Source: JBBDSU01 sp040904825 (GTDB taxonomy: Bacteria > Actinomycetota > Nitriliruptoria > Nitriliruptorales > Nitriliruptoraceae). Taken from it: a DNA stretch of 64,000 nt. Position 1 is the first letter of the stretch, and the number at the start of each line of letters is the position of its first letter. The notes under the pieces were generated by a model that saw only the letters and a list, made by a program, of their open reading frames with translations, searched no databases and was not told the DNA's origin. Where the stretch lies: positions 1-64,000 of the forward strand of contig JBBDSU010000063.1 in the NCBI GenBank assembly GCA_040904825.1, written 5' to 3'. The position numbers and the translations under genes are program-made. This document shows positions 1-8,132 of the stretch, in pieces.

Positions 1-1406
1 CGCTGCTCGGGACCTCGGCACACCAGGAACTCGATCAGGACCAGCTGTTCGCGGCTGTCAGCCTGTTCTCCCGGACGATTGTGCATCCGGATCAGGTCCC
101 GTCGGTGATCCTTCAGGCCTGTCGCGCAGCTCTGGCCGGACCTGGGGTCGCCCACCTGGCCCTGCCCGCAAACCTTGCCGAACGTGCGGTTGACCGGCCT
201 GCGTACGGGGTCGTCCACCTGCGCCCGGTCCGGTCCGCAGCTCACCCCGACGACATCGCCGATGCTGCTGCGCTGCTCCGAGAAACGCAGCGTCCGGTCA
301 TCCTGGCCGGCATCGGTGCCGCCGACGCGGTGGAGGAACTCCTCGAGCTCGCGGAGTCGCTGGGCGCACCGATCATCAAGACCTTGCGAGCCAAGGCACT
401 GCTCCCCGATGACCATCCCCTGACCGTGGGTGGCCTGGGGTTGCTGGGCACCCGCGCTGCGGTCAACGCGGTCCAGCACGCTGACGTGCTGCTGATGATC
501 GGCACCGACTACCCGTACCGCGACTTCTACCCCGCGCCCGACGTTCCGGCGATCCAGATCGACCTCGATCCGCGACGGATCGGGCGTCGCTTCCCCGTCG
601 AGGTCGGACTGGTCGGTGACGCGGCGATGACGCTTGCTGCCCTGGGCGGTCAGCTGACCCCGAAGCCGGACCGAAGCTGGTTGGAGCACGCCCAGCAGGA
701 CATGAGGCGGTGGCGTCGGTGGATGCGACGGTTCGAGACCAGTGACGCCTCCCCGCTACGTCCCGAACGTCTGGCTGCGGTGGTGGGTGCGCATCTGACC
801 GATGACGCGATCGTGGTCTGCGACACCGGCACGGTGACCGCGTGGGTCGCCCGCCACCTCGCGATCCGTGAACACCAGTCGTTCACCTTGTCCGGCAACC
901 TGGCCAGCATGAACTACGGGCTGCCCGCCGCGATCGGGGCACAGCTTGCCTACCCCGACCGGCAGGTGGTTGCGCTGGTCGGCGATGGATCGTTCACGAT
1001 GCTGCCGAGCGACCTGATCACCGCCGTGGAGCTCGACCTGCCGATCACTCTGGTCATCTTCGACAACCGCAAGCTTGGCTTGATCACTGCCGAGGAGGAA
1101 GCTGAGGGGTTCGCCGATCAACAGACCGCCCTGCCGGCGTGCGACCTGGCAGCCATCGCCAGATCCTTCGGAGCGTCGGGGTACCGCGTGTCGGAACCCG
1201 AGGACCTCGAAGTCACCCTTGCCAAGGCCCTGACCGATCCGCACCCGGCAGTGGTTGATGTTCTCGTCGATCCCGACGAGCTGATCGTGCCCCCTCAGAT
1301 CGAGATGGCGCAGGCACTCGGCTACGCCGAGGCCAAGATCAAGGAGTTCTTCGGTGTCGGCCAGCAAGAAGGCGGCTTCGAGGTCATCACCAACGTGCTG
1401 CGCTGA
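1..1406 (+). CDS. poxB: Pyruvate dehydrogenase (quinone)/pyruvate oxidase-type ThDP enzyme, 5' truncated by window edge
   Basis: Reading frame is open from base 3, so the protein begins upstream of the window; the first GTG at 81 is internal. About 468 residues are visible, against roughly 570 for PoxB. The segment RTIVHPDQVPSVILQACRAA followed by GPGVAHLALPANLAE matches the end of the PYR domain. A central nucleotide-binding-like domain follows (VILAGIGAADAVEELLELAE). The C-terminal ThDP-binding motif starts at GDGSFTMLPSDL and ends at IFDN. The family oxidatively decarboxylates pyruvate to acetate and CO2, passing electrons via FAD to membrane quinone. Acetolactate synthase is the main alternative, but the RTIVH segment and the C-terminal length favour PoxB. 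It is followed by malic enzyme, which makes pyruvate. Confidence 0.85.
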   Translation, partial: LLGTSAHQELDQDQLFAAVSLFSRTIVHPDQVPSVILQACRAALAGPGVAHLALPANLAERAVDRPAYGVVHLRPVRSAAHPDDIADAAALLRETQRPVILAGIGAADAVEELLELAESLGAPIIKTLRAKALLPDDHPLTVGGLGLLGTRAAVNAVQHADVLLMIGTDYPYRDFYPAPDVPAIQIDLDPRRIGRRFPVEVGLVGDAAMTLAALGGQLTPKPDRSWLEHAQQDMRRWRRWMRRFETSDASPLRPERLAAVVGAHLTDDAIVVCDTGTVTAWVARHLAIREHQSFTLSGNLASMNYGLPAAIGAQLAYPDRQVVALVGDGSFTMLPSDLITAVELDLPITLVIFDNRKLGLITAEEEAEGFADQQTALPACDLAAIARSFGASGYRVSEPEDLEVTLAKALTDPHPAVVDVLVDPDELIVPPQIEMAQALGYAEAKIKEFFGVGQQEGGFEVITNVLR

Positions 1407-1590
1407 ACCGCAACCGGTGCGGGCAGTACGGCCTGTCAGGATCGCGCCGTCTTGTCGGTGGCGTGGTGCAGGGTGTCGCTCATCGCGATGGAGTCCGAAG
1501 GCTCGTTCCGGCACTCTTCACACCCAGACACGCGATCGACCTTCTTACGTCCGATACCCGCGGGACGGAAGTTGCTACGACCGCAGGGGG

Positions 1591-1635
1591 TTGCTCCTCA
1601 GGAGGTTGCTCCTCTGCGGGCTGCTCCTCAGGGGC
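1591..1635 (+). repeat. Three 15-base tandem units in the malic enzyme leader
   Basis: Units at 1591-1605, 1606-1620 and 1621-1635 share the core TGCTCCTC. Unit one contains CTCCTCAGGAG, an inverted repeat that includes an AGGAGG at 1600-1605. The CTCCT cores are complementary to a Shine-Dalgarno sequence, so the run could fold against ribosome-binding sites in the malic enzyme mRNA. That role is inference; the repeat itself is seen. Confidence 0.5.
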
Positions 1636-1662
1636 GCCGCTGACCACCTCGAAGGAACCGTC

Positions 1663-3309
1663 ATCGACACCATCACGACCGACCTGTCCGGCCGCACGTT
1701 GCTCAACGATGCTGCCCTCAACCACGGCACGGCGTTCACACGCAACGAACGCGACCGGCTAGGTCTGCACGGACTGCTCCCGGCCCGCCTGGAGACCATC
1801 GACGATCAGCTCGCCCGGGTCGACGCGAAGTACCACCGCCTCCACGACGACCTCGAACGGCACATCTTCCTGCGGGCCCTGCAGGACACCAACGAGGTGC
1901 TCTTCTACCGCTACCTCACCGATCATCTGACCGCACTGCTGCCGATCGTCTACACGCCGACCGTCGGTGCGGCCTGTGAACAGTTCAGCCACATCTACCG
2001 TCGCCCCCACGGGCTGTTCGTCGATGCCGACCATCTCGTCGACCTCGACGCACAGTTGGCCGCCGCGCGAGACGAAGTCGACGTCATCGTGGTGACCGAC
2101 GGTGAACGCATTTTGGGTCTGGGTGATCAGGGCCTCGGTGGGATGGGGATCCCAATCGGCAAACTGTCGCTGTATACCGCGGTCGGCGGTATCGATCCCC
2201 GTCGAACCTTGCCGATCCTTCTCGATATCGGCACCAACAACCCGGAACTGCTCGACGACCCGCTCTACCTGGGCGCCCGCCACCAACGGCTGTCCGGCCA
2301 GGATTATCTCGACGTGATCGACCGCTTTGTCGATATCGTCCGCGACCGCTACCCAGGGGCATTGCTCCAGTGGGAGGACTTCGCCCAGCACCATGCGACA
2401 CAGCTCCTCGAGCGTCACCGGGACCGGATCCTGAGCTTCAACGACGACATCCAGGGCACGGCAGCCGTCGCGCTCGCTGCGGTACAGGCTGGAGTGGCCA
2501 CCGGTGGCGGCGAGCTATCGGACGCGCGGGTCGTGATCGTAGGAGCGGGCTCGGCTGGGACCGGCATCGCCGGCATGCTTACCGGGGCAGGGCTTCCCCC
2601 AGCGAACCTGTTCCTGGTCGATGCCGACGGCCTGCTGCATGATCGCCGCGATGACTTGGCGAGCTATCAGACCCCGTTCGCCCAGCGATGGGAGGCCGTA
2701 TCCCCTTGGGCCGACCACACCGGATCGACGTCGCTGCAGCAGGTCGTGACGGCCGCCCGTCCAACGGTCCTGATCGGTGTGTCGGGCCAGCCGGGCCTGT
2801 TCACCGAGCCGATGATCCGCCCCCTGATGCAGTGGTCGGACCATCCGGTCATCCTGCCGCTGTCCAACCCGACCGACCGGGCGGAGGCGACCCCGACCGA
2901 CCTGTTGATGTGGACATCAGGCCGTGCTCTGGTCGCCACGGGAAGTCCGTTCGATGACGTCGAACTCGACGGTCGCCGCCACACGATCGCGCAGTCCAAC
3001 AACATCTACGTGTTCCCGGGCCTGGGAGCAGGAGCGCTCGCAGCCGGCGCCACCGCCGTGACGGACGGGATGCTGCGGGCGGCAGCCGCTGCGGTCGCCG
3101 ACACCAGCCCCTGCACCTCCGGGGCAGCGAACGACGGGCTCCTTCCGCCGCTAGCAGACGTCGCGTCAGCCAGTCAGCGCATCGCGCTGGCCGTCGCCAT
3201 CGCAGCGCGCGACGAGGGTGTCGGCGACGAGGTCGACGACGAGCTGCTCGAGGCTCGTCTGCGAGATCGCCGCTGGACGCCGGAATACCCGGAGATCGTC
3301 CCGCGTTGA
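1663..3309 (+). CDS. maeA: NAD-dependent malic enzyme (oxaloacetate-decarboxylating type)
   Basis: Converts L-malate to pyruvate and CO2 with NAD(P) reduction. The homology begins right after this start at TDLSGRTLLNDAALNHGTAF and runs to the end, about 548 residues, close to the 565 of E. coli MaeA. Visible family motifs are YTPTVGAACEQFSHIYRR, VTDGERILGLGDQGLGGMGI, FNDDIQGTAAV, the nucleotide fold VVIVGAGSAGTGIAGM and LPLSNPT. The start is uncertain. No ATG/GTG/TTG lies in frame between TTG 1606 and TTG 1699; I placed it at ATC 1663 because GAAGGA sits six bases upstream and homology starts there. TTG 1591 or 1606 are the conventional alternatives. It lies downstream of the PoxB-like gene, which consumes its product pyruvate. 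Confidence 0.88.
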   Translation: MDTITTDLSGRTLLNDAALNHGTAFTRNERDRLGLHGLLPARLETIDDQLARVDAKYHRLHDDLERHIFLRALQDTNEVLFYRYLTDHLTALLPIVYTPTVGAACEQFSHIYRRPHGLFVDADHLVDLDAQLAAARDEVDVIVVTDGERILGLGDQGLGGMGIPIGKLSLYTAVGGIDPRRTLPILLDIGTNNPELLDDPLYLGARHQRLSGQDYLDVIDRFVDIVRDRYPGALLQWEDFAQHHATQLLERHRDRILSFNDDIQGTAAVALAAVQAGVATGGGELSDARVVIVGAGSAGTGIAGMLTGAGLPPANLFLVDADGLLHDRRDDLASYQTPFAQRWEAVSPWADHTGSTSLQQVVTAARPTVLIGVSGQPGLFTEPMIRPLMQWSDHPVILPLSNPTDRAEATPTDLLMWTSGRALVATGSPFDDVELDGRRHTIAQSNNIYVFPGLGAGALAAGATAVTDGMLRAAAAAVADTSPCTSGAANDGLLPPLADVASASQRIALAVAIAARDEGVGDEVDDELLEARLRDRRWTPEYPEIVPR

Positions 3310-3358
3310 GCGGTACCGACGCCCATCTGCACGACATCGAGAGGGAGACCGAGAGATC

Positions 3359-3790
3359 ATGACCACTGTCACCGGCACGCTGACCGACGGCTACGCCGTC
3401 GACCTCCGGACCTCATCTGGCCATCATTGGGCCGCCGACGAACCGACCGCTGTCGGCGGCACCGACACCGGCCCGAACCCCTACGAACTCCTTATGGGCG
3501 CGCTCGCCGCCTGCACCAGCATCACGCTGTCGATGTACGCGCAGCGCAAGGGCTGGGACCTGCAGCGCGTGGAGATCAGCTACGAGCACGACCGCATCCA
3601 CATCAAAGACTGCGAAGACTGCGAGGACCACCAACACGGCTTCATCGACCGCATCGTCAGCGAGGTGACCATCACCGGCGATCTCGACGAGGAACAACGC
3701 AAGCGGCTCGCCGAGATCGCGGCGAGTTGCCCCGTGCACAAGACGCTGGAAAAGGGCGTCCACTTGGTTGACCACGTCACGTTCACCTGA
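3359..3790 (+). CDS. OsmC family peroxiredoxin-like protein
   Basis: 143 residues. OsmC/Ohr-type proteins reduce organic hydroperoxides with a pair of cysteines. Both expected positions are present: one in ACTSITLSMYAQRKGW (about residue 50) and one in ASCPVHKTLEKG near the C-terminus. The substrate loop PNPYELLMGALAAC is typical. A charged insert IKDCEDCEDHQHGF adds two further cysteines. The ATG at 3359 is chosen because it follows purine-rich GAGAGGGAG and begins the conserved fold. It may be cotranscribed with malic enzyme, ending about 50 bases earlier. The exact substrate is unknown; it is closest to the YhfA/OsmC-like group rather than to Ohr. Confidence 0.85.
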   Translation: MTTVTGTLTDGYAVDLRTSSGHHWAADEPTAVGGTDTGPNPYELLMGALAACTSITLSMYAQRKGWDLQRVEISYEHDRIHIKDCEDCEDHQHGFIDRIVSEVTITGDLDEEQRKRLAEIAASCPVHKTLEKGVHLVDHVTFT

Positions 3791-3892
3791 TCACCGCCTC
3801 TGCTCCGCGCCGGAAGTACGCCCCACGACATCGGACCCGCCACCCACACCTTGTGCACACAGAGCGATGACGCGACTCTGCCTGGAGGCAAT

Positions 3893-3933
3893 GGCATGGA
3901 GGAGGTCGTGAGTTCAAATCCCATCCGGCCCCC
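3893..3933 (+). pseudogene. 3' end of a tRNA gene without a 5' half (tRNA remnant or att-like site)
   Basis: GAGGTCGTGAGTTCAAATCC reads as a variable loop plus T arm with the seven-base loop TTCAAAT, followed by a CCGGCCC acceptor 3' strand. One T-stem pair is mismatched. No matching 5' acceptor (GGGCCGG) or D arm exists in the 90 bases upstream, so this is not a functional tRNA. Such fragments are commonly left where elements integrated into tRNA 3' ends, but no integrase is nearby. Confidence 0.45.
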
Positions 3934-3935
3934 CC

Positions 3936-3969
3936 AAAACCCTGCAAAGCACCTCATTGCGGGGGTTTT
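3936..3969 (+). terminator. Rho-independent-type hairpin
   Basis: AAAACCC and GCAA pair with TTGC and GGGTTTT around a nine-base loop, with a one-base bulge. The stem ends in TTTT. It lies immediately after the tRNA remnant and downstream of the OsmC gene, and would end that plus-strand transcript; the convergent trmL transcript meets it from the other side. Confidence 0.6.
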
Positions 3970-4022
3970 CGCGTTGTCGACATCGTCAGTTTCCACCGCC
4001 CGCCGGACAACGACGATCCAGA

Positions 4023-4559
4023 TCACCGCCCGTGGACGAATCCGAGCTGGCGCCACGCCTCATAGATCACGATCGATGCCGCATTGGCGAGGTTGAGCGA
4101 ACGCCGCTGGGCGAGCATCGGGATTGCGACCCGTCCGCTGATGCGCGGATGAGCGAGCAGATCATCGGACAAGCCAGACGTCTCGGGTCCGAACAGCAGC
4201 ACATCGTCCGGCCGATAGATCACGTCGGTGTACAGCGTGGTCGCCCGGGTCACGAAAGCAAACACCCGCGCATCCGGCAACGCGTCCAGCGCCGCATCGA
4301 GATCCGGATGCACCTCGACGGTGGCCATGTCGTGGTAATCGAGTCCGGCACGACGCAGCTTGGGCTCGTCCAGATCAAACCCCAACGGCTCAATCAGATG
4401 CAGCCGTGCCCCGGTCACAGCAGCGAGCCGGATCGTGCTGCCAGTGTTGCCCGGTAAACGCGGCTGGAAAAACATCAGATGCGGCAACCCCGACGCCGGT
4501 TGCACCGTCGTCCCTGCGGCACTCGTCCCCGTTGAGCCAACCTGTTCGGACATCGCCAC
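4023..4559 (-). CDS. trmL: tRNA (cytidine(34)-2'-O)-methyltransferase, SPOUT family
   Basis: 178 residues. TrmL 2'-O-methylates the wobble base of certain tRNA-Leu species using S-adenosylmethionine. The SPOUT trefoil-knot motifs are visible: PRLPGNTGSTIRLAAVTGA near the N-terminus, LLFGPETSGLSDDLLA in the middle and IPMLAQRRSLNLANAASIVI near the C-terminus. The N-terminal 25 residues are a low-complexity extension not found in E. coli TrmL. The gene runs towards the terminator at 3936-3969. It is a monocistronic-looking gene, with the next minus-strand gene more than 180 bases upstream. Confidence 0.9.
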   Translation of the reverse strand: MAMSEQVGSTGTSAAGTTVQPASGLPHLMFFQPRLPGNTGSTIRLAAVTGARLHLIEPLGFDLDEPKLRRAGLDYHDMATVEVHPDLDAALDALPDARVFAFVTRATTLYTDVIYRPDDVLLFGPETSGLSDDLLAHPRISGRVAIPMLAQRRSLNLANAASIVIYEAWRQLGFVHGR

Positions 4560-4745
4560 GACCTCTCTTGCCTGCTCATCGCCCCCACCGAGCGGGCGCT
4601 CTCCGACTCTACGTCGAGTGCGCTGGGATCATGCGGCAAGTATGCGTCGGCGACCAGAGAATCTCACCCCATGTCATTCTGAACACCAAGGTCGTCTCCG
4701 AGACGATTCGTGCCGAACACGATGACATCGATGGTTGGGGGCGTT

Positions 4746-5408
4746 CTACATCCCCATCACGCGGCCGTTGCCGTCGCCGACACGACCGTTGCGCAGGTTC
4801 AGCGGCAGATGCCCGATCTCGTTCCAACGCTCGCACTGGATCGTGCCGCCATCTGTGAGCACCAGGTGCGTTGTCGACGTGTTGTGGACACCGCCAAGAG
4901 TCGCTGGTGCCAGTCTTAGCACGCGATGGGTGCCGTGCCAGATCGTTCCCCCATGCGTGACAACAATGGTGGTGGCCCCATCTTGGGTGCGCTCCCACAA
5001 TGCGTGGAAGGCGGCCTCTACGCGATCCCCGAACACATCGTTGGCTTCGCCGCCGACCTCGGCGACAACATCTTCGCCTGATGACCAGCGCCGCCACAGA
5101 TCAGGATCATCTGCGGCCATCTGGTCCCTGGTGCGTCCCTCCCAGCGGCCAAAGCTGCGCTCACGGACCGCCGGGTCTGGCTCCACTGCACAGTCGAGCG
5201 CGGCAGCGACTGCAGCAGCCGTCTCAGCCGCCCGCGGCAGGTCGGATGACACAACGTGTGCGTCGGGATATTCCGCGGCAAGCGCTCCCGCAACCGCAGC
5301 AGCCTGAGCCCGTCCGTGCTCGGCCAAACCACCGCAGGAGTGACCCTGAATGCGGCCCTGTGCGTTCCACACCGACTCGCCGTGCCGCACCAGGACGATC
5401 CGCCTCAT
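4746..5408 (-). CDS. Histidine phosphatase family protein (phosphoglycerate mutase-like)
   Basis: About 220 residues. The N-terminal catalytic signature LVRHGESVWNAQGRIQG supplies the phospho-acceptor histidine, and VVTHGGTIWHGTHRVL supplies the second histidine; ERSFGRWEG carries the conserved acidic residue. The start is ATG 5408, which overlaps the rsfS stop as ATGA and places the RHG motif at residues 7-9. Actinobacteria often encode such a phosphatase directly after rsfS; in mycobacteria the equivalent is glucosyl-3-phosphoglycerate phosphatase. The substrate here cannot be read from sequence. Confidence 0.87.
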   Translation of the reverse strand: MRRIVLVRHGESVWNAQGRIQGHSCGGLAEHGRAQAAAVAGALAAEYPDAHVVSSDLPRAAETAAAVAAALDCAVEPDPAVRERSFGRWEGRTRDQMAADDPDLWRRWSSGEDVVAEVGGEANDVFGDRVEAAFHALWERTQDGATTIVVTHGGTIWHGTHRVLRLAPATLGGVHNTSTTHLVLTDGGTIQCERWNEIGHLPLNLRNGRVGDGNGRVMGM

Positions 5409-5839
5409 GGCGATTCTGAGCGGGGAGCGCTGACCGCAGCACCCCACTCCGTCGGTGCACTGTGACCGGCGCTCAGCTCACGACCGGTCAAGGCCTCTCG
5501 TTGCGGAACGTCGGCCCACAAGCGTTCGAGCGCATAGGTCTCTCGTTGCTCAGGCGCGAAGAGGTGACAGACGACATCGCCGAAATCGAGCAGCACCCAC
5601 CCGGCCGCGGGCGAGCCTTCACGCCGCAACGGCCGCCGGTCTTCATCACGGAGGCGTTCCTCGATCCGTTCAGCGGCAGCCTTCAACTGTCGATCAGAGC
5701 CTGCAGTCGCCAGCAGAAACACATCCGCGATCGCCAGCACGTCGGCGACCTCAATGATCACCAGGTCGGTCGCTTTGACGTCATCCGCCGCGTCAGCCGC
5801 GGCACGGGCGAGCGCGAGCGATTCGTCGCTGGCCGGCAA
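5405..5839 (-). CDS. rsfS: Ribosomal silencing factor RsfS
   Basis: 144 residues. RsfS binds ribosomal protein L14 on the 50S subunit and blocks subunit joining during starvation. Family features are VKATDLVIIEVADVLAIADV, SDRQLKAAAERIEERLRD and the DUF143 core WVLLDFGDVVCHLFAPEQRE followed by YALERLWAD. A 25-residue low-complexity tail extends the C-terminus. It lies between nadD and a histidine phosphatase, a classic arrangement, and is coupled to the phosphatase by an ATGA overlap. Confidence 0.94.
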   Translation of the reverse strand: MPASDESLALARAAADAADDVKATDLVIIEVADVLAIADVFLLATAGSDRQLKAAAERIEERLRDEDRRPLRREGSPAAGWVLLDFGDVVCHLFAPEQRETYALERLWADVPQREALTGRELSAGHSAPTEWGAAVSAPRSESP

Positions 5840-5931
5840 TCTCGTTCCTTCGCGTTGATCGGGTCACACTGCGGCTGTCGTTGATTCCCGGCGCCGCGCG
5901 CCACACAGCACGGTACATCAGGGGTCCCTGA

Positions 5932-6507
5932 TCAGTCGCCCGACGCGCCATACAAGTCCCTGCGACGGATTTCGTCATCGACAGCAAGCGGCACCAGGTG
6001 CCTGGTGGCGCGGCCATCGGCGTACCGCCGGCGAACGTCTGACGACGAAATGCCGATCGGTGGGACGTCGAGTCCTTGCATCGCCGCCGCCGGACCGGAA
6101 GCGAGTTCACCGTTGCGACGAACGACAACGAACGTGGCCAGGCTTAGCAGATCTTCGTGCCGGTGCCACCGCTCAAGATCGGCTGCTGCGTCGTCCCCGA
6201 CAATGAAGAACCACTCGGTATCAGGCGACGATGTCGTCAACTCCTCCAAAGTGTCGACGGTATAGGTGGGTCCGTCCCTGGACACCTCACGGTCGTCGCA
6301 GACCAACCCGTCGCTATCGGCAACTGCGTGATGAGTCAGCGCAACCCGTGCTGCGGCGGGCGCCACGGTCCGTTTCATCCACGGGTCGCCCGCTACCAGC
6401 AGGCGCACCTCGTCGAGTTGGAGCTCGACCCGTGCGCACTCGGCGACGATCAGGTGGCCCAGATGCGGAGGATCGAACGATCCACCCAGCAATCCGACAC
6501 GCTTCAT
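5932..6507 (-). CDS. nadD: Nicotinate-nucleotide adenylyltransferase
   Basis: 191 residues. Transfers AMP from ATP to nicotinate mononucleotide in NAD synthesis. The nucleotidyltransferase signature GGSFDPPHLGHL lies at the N-terminus, and the second motif ISSSDVRRRYADGR near the C-terminus is the ISSTxIR-type motif. ATG 6507 is preferred over a start eight codons upstream because AAGGAG lies a few bases before it. It precedes rsfS by about 90 bases. In many actinobacteria proA-nadD-rsfS follow proB; here proA is absent and other genes intervene. Confidence 0.94.
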   Translation of the reverse strand: MKRVGLLGGSFDPPHLGHLIVAECARVELQLDEVRLLVAGDPWMKRTVAPAAARVALTHHAVADSDGLVCDDREVSRDGPTYTVDTLEELTTSSPDTEWFFIVGDDAAADLERWHRHEDLLSLATFVVVRRNGELASGPAAAMQGLDVPPIGISSSDVRRRYADGRATRHLVPLAVDDEIRRRDLYGASGD

Positions 6508-6551
6508 CCCCGCTCCTTGTGCCAATCCCACGTGACGTCGCCGGCTCGATC

Positions 6552-8132
6552 TCAGCCCAGCCGTTCGACGAACGTGGCCAGTTGCCGCAGGTTACGTACT
6601 TCGACCATCTCGTCGACATGTCGTGCGTAGGCTGAAGCAATGGAGTCGCCGGTATCCCAGAAGGTTCGGGCCTCGGGATTAAGCCACCAGATCCTGCGAA
6701 CGCGGCTCCGGAGGTCTTTGAGGACCCACGCGTTGGCCTGGCGATAGTTGTTGCGTGCGTCGCCCAGGATGAGCACGGTGGTGCGCGGAGTCAGCGTGGT
6801 TCGATAGCGCTGATAGAAGTCGCCCAACGCTGTGCCGTAGTCCGAATGGCCGTCCGCTCCCACAACCTTTGCGTCGAGACCCAGGCGTCCAACCGCCCGT
6901 TCAAGATCGTGGTGCTCCATCGCAGCCGTCACCTCGTCGACCGCATCGACAAAGGCGAATGATCGCACGCGCCCAATCTGCTCCTGCAGGGCATGCACCA
7001 GCATCAACGTGAACCGCGCGAACGAAGCGACCGACCCCGATACATCACACAGCACGACCAAGTCGCTGCGATGCGCGCGCAAGGGACGCCGCACGACGTG
7101 GAATGGCACGCCTCCGGTCGCCAGCGACGCGCGCACGGTCCGGCGCATGTCGAGCCGTCCCCCACGGCCGCGCCGTCGCTTGACGGCCAGCCGGGTCGCG
7201 ATCTTGCGAGCCAGCGGACGAATTTCCTCGCGCAAACGACGTCGTTCCGCAGCATCCAGCGCGAGAAAATCGCGGTCCTCGATGGCGCGGCCAGCTGCCC
7301 GCGACGCGACGATTTTCGGGCCGCGCTGAGCGGCCGTGCGCCGGCGGATCTCCGCCTCAACATGACGTTCGAACGCTCGAATGCGGGCTTGATACTCGGT
7401 GTCGACAACTCCCTGCCACCAGGCGTCGCCATCAGGCGACGCCTGCATCTTCACTGTCGACCCGCTACGTGAAGCCGACTGTGATGCGTCCGTAGCCGGT
7501 GCCTGGATCTCGCCGGCATCCAGTTCAGGGCCACTAGCACGCAGGCGACGCAGCAACAGACCTGGATCCAATGCGCGCCGCACCCTGTACTGGAACCACG
7601 CGACCGACCCGTCTCGGCCGACGATCTGCCCGAACCGCCCTACTGCCCTGCGGGCAAGTGCCGCGATGGCATCGTCATCACCGTTGCGGATCGCTTCGAC
7701 CAGCGCATCGAGCAACGCATCGTCGTCACCATCGAGTTCCGACGGGCCGTCGGGAGCCGTCGCATCCGGCGTGGCGCTGCTTGCCGGATCATCGGCATCT
7801 GTGAAGTCGAACCTCCCCGAGCCATCGGCTGGGAAATAGAGGTCGAAGGCATCGTTGAACACGCCACGAGCCCGCTGCGAGGTCACCATGGTGGTGGCCA
7901 GCGCCTCACGAAACTCCGCACGCTCAATCCAGGAAACTTCTCCCAGTGCGTGCAACGCCGCAATCAACGAGGATGGCGAGTCAACAACCCCCGCACTCCT
8001 CAAGGTGGCATGCAGGTCGGTGACCGTTTCAACGAGACCGCGCGGAACCTGACGGCTGGCTCTCTGCGTGGTGCCCGTGGTGATCACCTCGGCGCCTTTG
8101 TGTTCCTCGCTCGCCGTCACATCACAAGGCAT
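6552..8132 (-). CDS. VWA-domain protein of the CoxE family
   Basis: About 526 residues. The C-terminal third is a von Willebrand A fold: LVVLCDVSGSVASFARFTLM gives the MIDAS DxSGS motif and VLILGDARNNYRQ a later strand. The middle is arginine-rich and helical. CoxE-like proteins work with a MoxR AAA ATPase as chaperones for metal-cofactor insertion or complex maturation. The partner MoxR lies two genes upstream in the same operon (9436-10392). ATG 8132 overlaps the preceding gene by 11 bases; GTG 8120 or 8087 are alternatives. No target enzyme such as CO dehydrogenase is in the window. Confidence 0.85.
   Translation of the reverse strand: MPCDVTASEEHKGAEVITTGTTQRASRQVPRGLVETVTDLHATLRSAGVVDSPSSLIAALHALGEVSWIERAEFREALATTMVTSQRARGVFNDAFDLYFPADGSGRFDFTDADDPASSATPDATAPDGPSELDGDDDALLDALVEAIRNGDDDAIAALARRAVGRFGQIVGRDGSVAWFQYRVRRALDPGLLLRRLRASGPELDAGEIQAPATDASQSASRSGSTVKMQASPDGDAWWQGVVDTEYQARIRAFERHVEAEIRRRTAAQRGPKIVASRAAGRAIEDRDFLALDAAERRRLREEIRPLARKIATRLAVKRRRGRGGRLDMRRTVRASLATGGVPFHVVRRPLRAHRSDLVVLCDVSGSVASFARFTLMLVHALQEQIGRVRSFAFVDAVDEVTAAMEHHDLERAVGRLGLDAKVVGADGHSDYGTALGDFYQRYRTTLTPRTTVLILGDARNNYRQANAWVLKDLRSRVRRIWWLNPEARTFWDTGDSIASAYARHVDEMVEVRNLRQLATFVERLG

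Noticed and set aside
756..1514. Long minus-strand open frame opposite the PoxB-like gene
   Set aside because: It is the antisense shadow of a gene with clear homology on the plus strand; its translation shows no family motif.
1480..1725. Minus-strand frame with EEQPPEEQPP-type repeats, and a plus-strand frame with GGCSS repeats
   Set aside because: Both arise from the 15-base DNA repeat upstream of malic enzyme. Neither has a plausible ribosome site or extends beyond the repeat in a protein-like way.
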